Assembly (NCBI GenBank): GCA_013396655.1
Contig: WBMV01004258.1
Coordinates: 483,987-547,986, forward strand
From: Campylorhamphus procurvoides
Taxonomy: Eukaryota; Chordata; Aves; Passeriformes; Dendrocolaptidae
Direction: 5' to 3'
DNA: 64,000 nucleotides
Position numbers and translations under genes: made by a program. Shown here piece after piece: positions 60,528 through 64,000 of the stretch. The number at the start of each line of letters is the position of its first letter. Position 1 is the first letter of the stretch. The notes under the pieces were generated by a model. The model was given only the letters and a program-made list of their open reading frames with translations. It had not been told where the DNA came from and made no database searches.

Positions 60528-60590
60528 GGAAAGCACAGCAGGAGTTGGACCTTTGAGTGAATAAACCCTGTCATTCAAAGCAAACCAGGA
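60528..60590 (+). terminator. DDRGK1: DDRGK1 3' UTR and polyadenylation signal
   Basis: AATAAA lies at 60560-60565, only 33 bases after the stop codon, with GT-rich sequence (GGTGTGGGAAGGT) about 35 bases further on as a likely downstream element. Cleavage is expected near 60,580. The 3' UTR would be very short. A second AATAAA at 61829-61834 could serve a longer form; sequence alone cannot decide. Confidence 0.75.
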
Positions 60591-62469
60591 GCTCTCGAGG
60601 TGTGGGAAGGTAGGACGGGCTTTGGAAGCATCAGCTGCCAGACTTCTCAGAAGTTTTGCTTTTCATTCTGTGAGAGCTGGGATAGAATAAGGCATTTGAT
60701 TGTACAACAGGGGCTCCAACACTCTGGTGCAGCTGTAACCCAGGAATATCAGTAATTTATACCTCAGCAGGCAGTCCTGTGTGACTGTACCCAAAGTTTT
60801 TATTGCTTGCGGATTTTGATGTCTGTATCAAACAGATTTGGGCTGGATTGCACTCTGAATTCTCTAAGCTTGTTGTGCTGTGCTGTTTAACTTTGTGGCA
60901 GTGATGGGCACAGCCCAGGAAAATAGGTGTGTAGGTTGTGTCTGCTGTATCCACACTGGAAGGACAGAATGGCTGTGTGTCTTTGTTCTCACTGAAATAT
61001 ATCCTGAAACCCTGCGAAGAGTGGCTGCTCTGCTCTTGAAACTTCCAGAGGCTGTTTCCGACAACCTTTGCTATATAAATGTTTCCCTTGGTTTAAATAA
61101 TAGAAAAAGTTTGCTTGCAGACAAGCTGCATCATTTTCCTGTAGCCAAGAGACAGAAACCCCTCCAGGGAAAGGCTGAACTCGCCTCATTCATTGTGCAG
61201 GCCAGTTGTGCTGATACCAAGCAGATTCTGATGATTCATCCTTTGAAGTCAGAGTGTCTGAAGGCCTCAGACACCCCCACCCCGTGGCCTCTGTGTTCTC
61301 AATGTTTGGGGGTTTTTAAATGAAAACTTCAGACATTCTGAGTCATGCAATTAGTGCTGCAAGTAAATGATTATTAATGTTCTAATTGTAGGGGTCAGTG
61401 TATTTCCTGCATAAGGATATTTATTTTTTTTTAATAATTGGTTAATTCTCCTCTCCGAAATCAACAGCATTTATGTGGATAAACAGCAACTGGGGAGGGC
61501 AAGAGGTTTTGTTTCTGCCAAACTTGGAGATTACTTGAGTAGACTAAAAGCCACGTTATCAGTGGGGATGAGACAGCAATAAAAGAGTGGAAGGAGACAT
61601 ATTTGCTTTTAATGTCTGCACTGCTGCTGGATGGGAGTGAGCAGTGTGGAGTTCAGAGCAGCACCACATGTTGGTGTCAGAGACCAGCACATCCTTAGTG
61701 TTGGAGAGCCATAACCAGCAAAGGGGTTCCTTGACTTGTAAAGCCTCTTAATTAGTGATTCAGAACTACATCTTCAAAGTTCCTTGAATTTGCCACGATT
61801 TTGTTGTTGTGTCTTAGCCTGTTCTTGTAATAAACCCAACAATACTGAAAGACTTGCAGAGGTTTGTGTTAGAAGTGGGCAGGGGCACACTGGGGGGAGA
61901 TGTGGCTGTGTGGCACTGCCAGCAGCTGCTCTGCTTGCCTGCATCCCCTGCCACCACTCCCATGCCTGGTCCTTGCACTCAGCTGCATCATTCCAACAGT
62001 TTTTCTATTAAAGAGCATCTTGGCATTTTCTAGGAAGCCACTTAGAAAGTCCAAGGAGGTGGTTTAAAACCTGGAATGCAATTGCTTCAGGCCATTTGTT
62101 GGGATGGTGTAGAAATGGAGTGATTCAAACCTGTGCTGCTGCTGCTGCTTCAGTCTCTGTCTGTGCAAGTGGAGGGGGAACAAACTCAGGGCTGTGCCCC
62201 CAGAGTTGCTTCACTGACAGAATTCATAAATCACATAATAACACATTTCACAGATCCCAGAGACACCTCATGAGAAGAGTCATTCCCTCCCTGCTGGCAC
62301 TGGTTTAGGGAACACCCTTGTGTGTCCTGGCTGAGCTGGGGGTTGTCCTCAATGTGCTGGGTGAGGATGATGGCTTAGGGGGCTGGTGGAGAGGTGGAAC
62401 AATCTGTGGGCAGTGGGATCCTCTCCTCCTTCCCCAGGATTTAAATGTTAAACTCTCTTTGTTCTTTCT
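60591..62469. other. Downstream intergenic sequence
   Basis: No second gene seen. One further AATAAA at 61829-61834 could be a distal polyadenylation site of DDRGK1. A (CTG)n-like patch lies near 62,132-62,150. Confidence 0.55.
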
Positions 62470-62782
62470 CACCCTCCAGGAGAGCTGGAGAGGGACTGGG
62501 GACAAGGCGTGGAGGGACAGGACACAGAGAATGGCTTCCCAGTGCCAGAGGGCAGGGCTGGCTGGGATATTGGGAAGGAATTGTTGGCTGGGAGGGGGGG
62601 CAGGCCCTGGCACAGGTTGGGCAGAGAAGCTGTGGCTGCCCCTGGATCCCTGGGAGTGTCCAAGGCCAGGTTGGACAGGGCTTGGAGCCCCCTGGGCTGG
62701 TGGGAGGTGTCCCTGCCCATGGCAGGGGGTGGAATGAGGAGATCCTTCATCTCTCAACCCAAACCAATCCACGATTCTATGC
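62470..62782 (+). mobile_element. CR1 LINE 3' fragment, about 310 bp
   Basis: GGAGAGGGACTGGGGACAAG, GATATTGGGAAGGAATTGTT, CCCATGGCAGGGGGTGGAAT and the end CCACGATTCTATG. Confidence 0.93.
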
Positions 62783-64000
62783 TCTCAACCTGTGAGTTTC
62801 CCCACTTTTACCCCTCTCGTTCCCTCCCTCATCCCACCTGGGCCATGAGGGCTCCGTGGGACTCAGTTGCCAAGTGGGGTTGAGCCACAATGGTCTCAAT
62901 ATTTTGTTTCCTGCTGCTTTGGCCAATTTACTTGTATAATTTTTAAAAACCTGGAACACCCACCTATTACTTGACTTTCAAAAAAGCAAATTCCCTGTTT
63001 TCTGTTAAACTTTTCCCATGCATTATGCAGCATTTTTCCCCATGTTTTTCCTCTGAGCTAACACAAGAGCTCCCAGGTACTCTGGCTGTACATGGAAGGA
63101 ATAATAAGAATAATTACTGGCTCATTTGTGTAAGCTTGTCCTAATTTTGCCATTCCACCTGGAGGCAAAGGCCAAAAAAAAAAAATTAGATTGAAAACCT
63201 TCTGTTCAGATCACACAATGCTGGATCTAATCAAGGAAAACCCCAGCTTCTATTTCAGCTGAAAAATTTATATGAAGCATTTACAGGTTAAAAAATAAAT
63301 GTAAAAGCAACAAATGTCACAACTTTTCATTTCACTTCTTTTTGATACACATTTTAGAGCCCGGCAGCCTCAGGGTTTCCAGGTTTTCTCTGTAACTATG
63401 GATACCAGGAAGAGACTTGGGTTTTTTCCTTGTTGTTTGGGGTTCTTTTTTAATTCATATTGTATGTTCATCCTTTTAGGAAAATGCTAAATATCACAAG
63501 ATGGCATTGAATCACGAGGCTGCAACATTCCCCTCTGCACAGGAACAGCCACGTTCTGGATTCACAAATTCCTTTCTTTTTAACCCCAAAAGCAAATGCA
63601 GATCATTAATGCCAATTTCTGACTGCAGGGAGCCCTGCAAAAGAGCCCATATCCAGGGAAGTTTTGTGCCTGCAGCACTGTAGGGATGGGACTTGAATTC
63701 TTTTCATCTTCTCTGAGATTGAAAAAAAAAAGGAAAGAAAAAGTGAAGCTCAAGTAAAACAAAGGAAAGGGGAAAAAATCTCCTTCCTGCCCTAAAGACA
63801 AAGGAACATTTTGTGATGTCTGGATGCATTTGGAGTCGTCAAACGTGGCATATTCTGTCCCTGGGGAGAAGCCTTTCTGCTCTGTTTCTGTGGTGGAACA
63901 AAGGGTGGCATCAGCTGAACTGCTGTTTGGGACTGGTTTTGGAGGGTCCTTGGCTGGCCTGGGACAAGACCCCACCCCAGTGGTGCCCCAGCCCTTTCCT
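62783..64000. other. Intergenic sequence to the right edge
   Basis: AT-rich unique sequence with short A tracts (63,174-63,185 and 63,723-63,731). No exon or RNA gene recognised before the window ends. Confidence 0.55.

Noticed and set aside
1..64000. tRNA genes, CRISPR arrays, operons, integrases or other prokaryotic systems
   Set aside because: No B-box-like tRNA sequence, no regularly spaced repeats, no densely packed frames. Intron structure and CR1 content are those of a bird nuclear genome.

Overview
This is nuclear DNA from a bird, probably a passerine. Three things point that way. There are dozens of 5'-truncated CR1 LINE tails in both orientations, the dominant interspersed repeat of bird genomes. 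There is an avian-type retroviral LTR. There is one intact, intron-split gene whose protein is clearly vertebrate DDRGK1 (UFBP1). I see no bacterial, phage, plasmid or CRISPR feature.

Layout. Positions 1-27,880 are intergenic: about 25 CR1 fragments, a few simple repeats and unique sequence, with no coding gene I can support. Positions about 27,888-28,283 look like a solo LTR lying plus-strand just upstream of a CpG-rich promoter (about 28,480-29,110, broken by a 44-base N run). DDRGK1 runs from 28,688 to 60,527 on the plus strand in nine coding exons. Every junction is GT-AG and in phase: 900 nt, 299 aa plus stop. A polyadenylation signal lies at 60,560. Positions about 60,590-64,000 are intergenic, with one long CR1 tail.

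Function. DDRGK1 is the ER-anchored adaptor of the UFM1 E3 ligase complex (UFL1, DDRGK1, CDK5RAP3), which modifies ribosomal protein RPL26 and acts in ER quality control and ER-phagy. The N-terminal anchor, the charged coiled coil, the C-terminal winged-helix region and the lysine equivalent to human K267 are all visible. There is no operon-like set of cooperating genes: it is one housekeeping gene in repeat-rich DNA.

Assembly quality matters here. A 667-bp block in intron 1 occurs twice, apparently without a difference, and the first copy ends at a single N. This looks more like a false duplication than biology. A second single N (59,913) sits where a CR1 element lacks about 61 bp relative to a paralogue in the same window. 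I found no convincing novel biological system. The best leads are the LTR beside the promoter, the duplication artefact, and a few possible conserved non-coding stretches that need an alignment to test.
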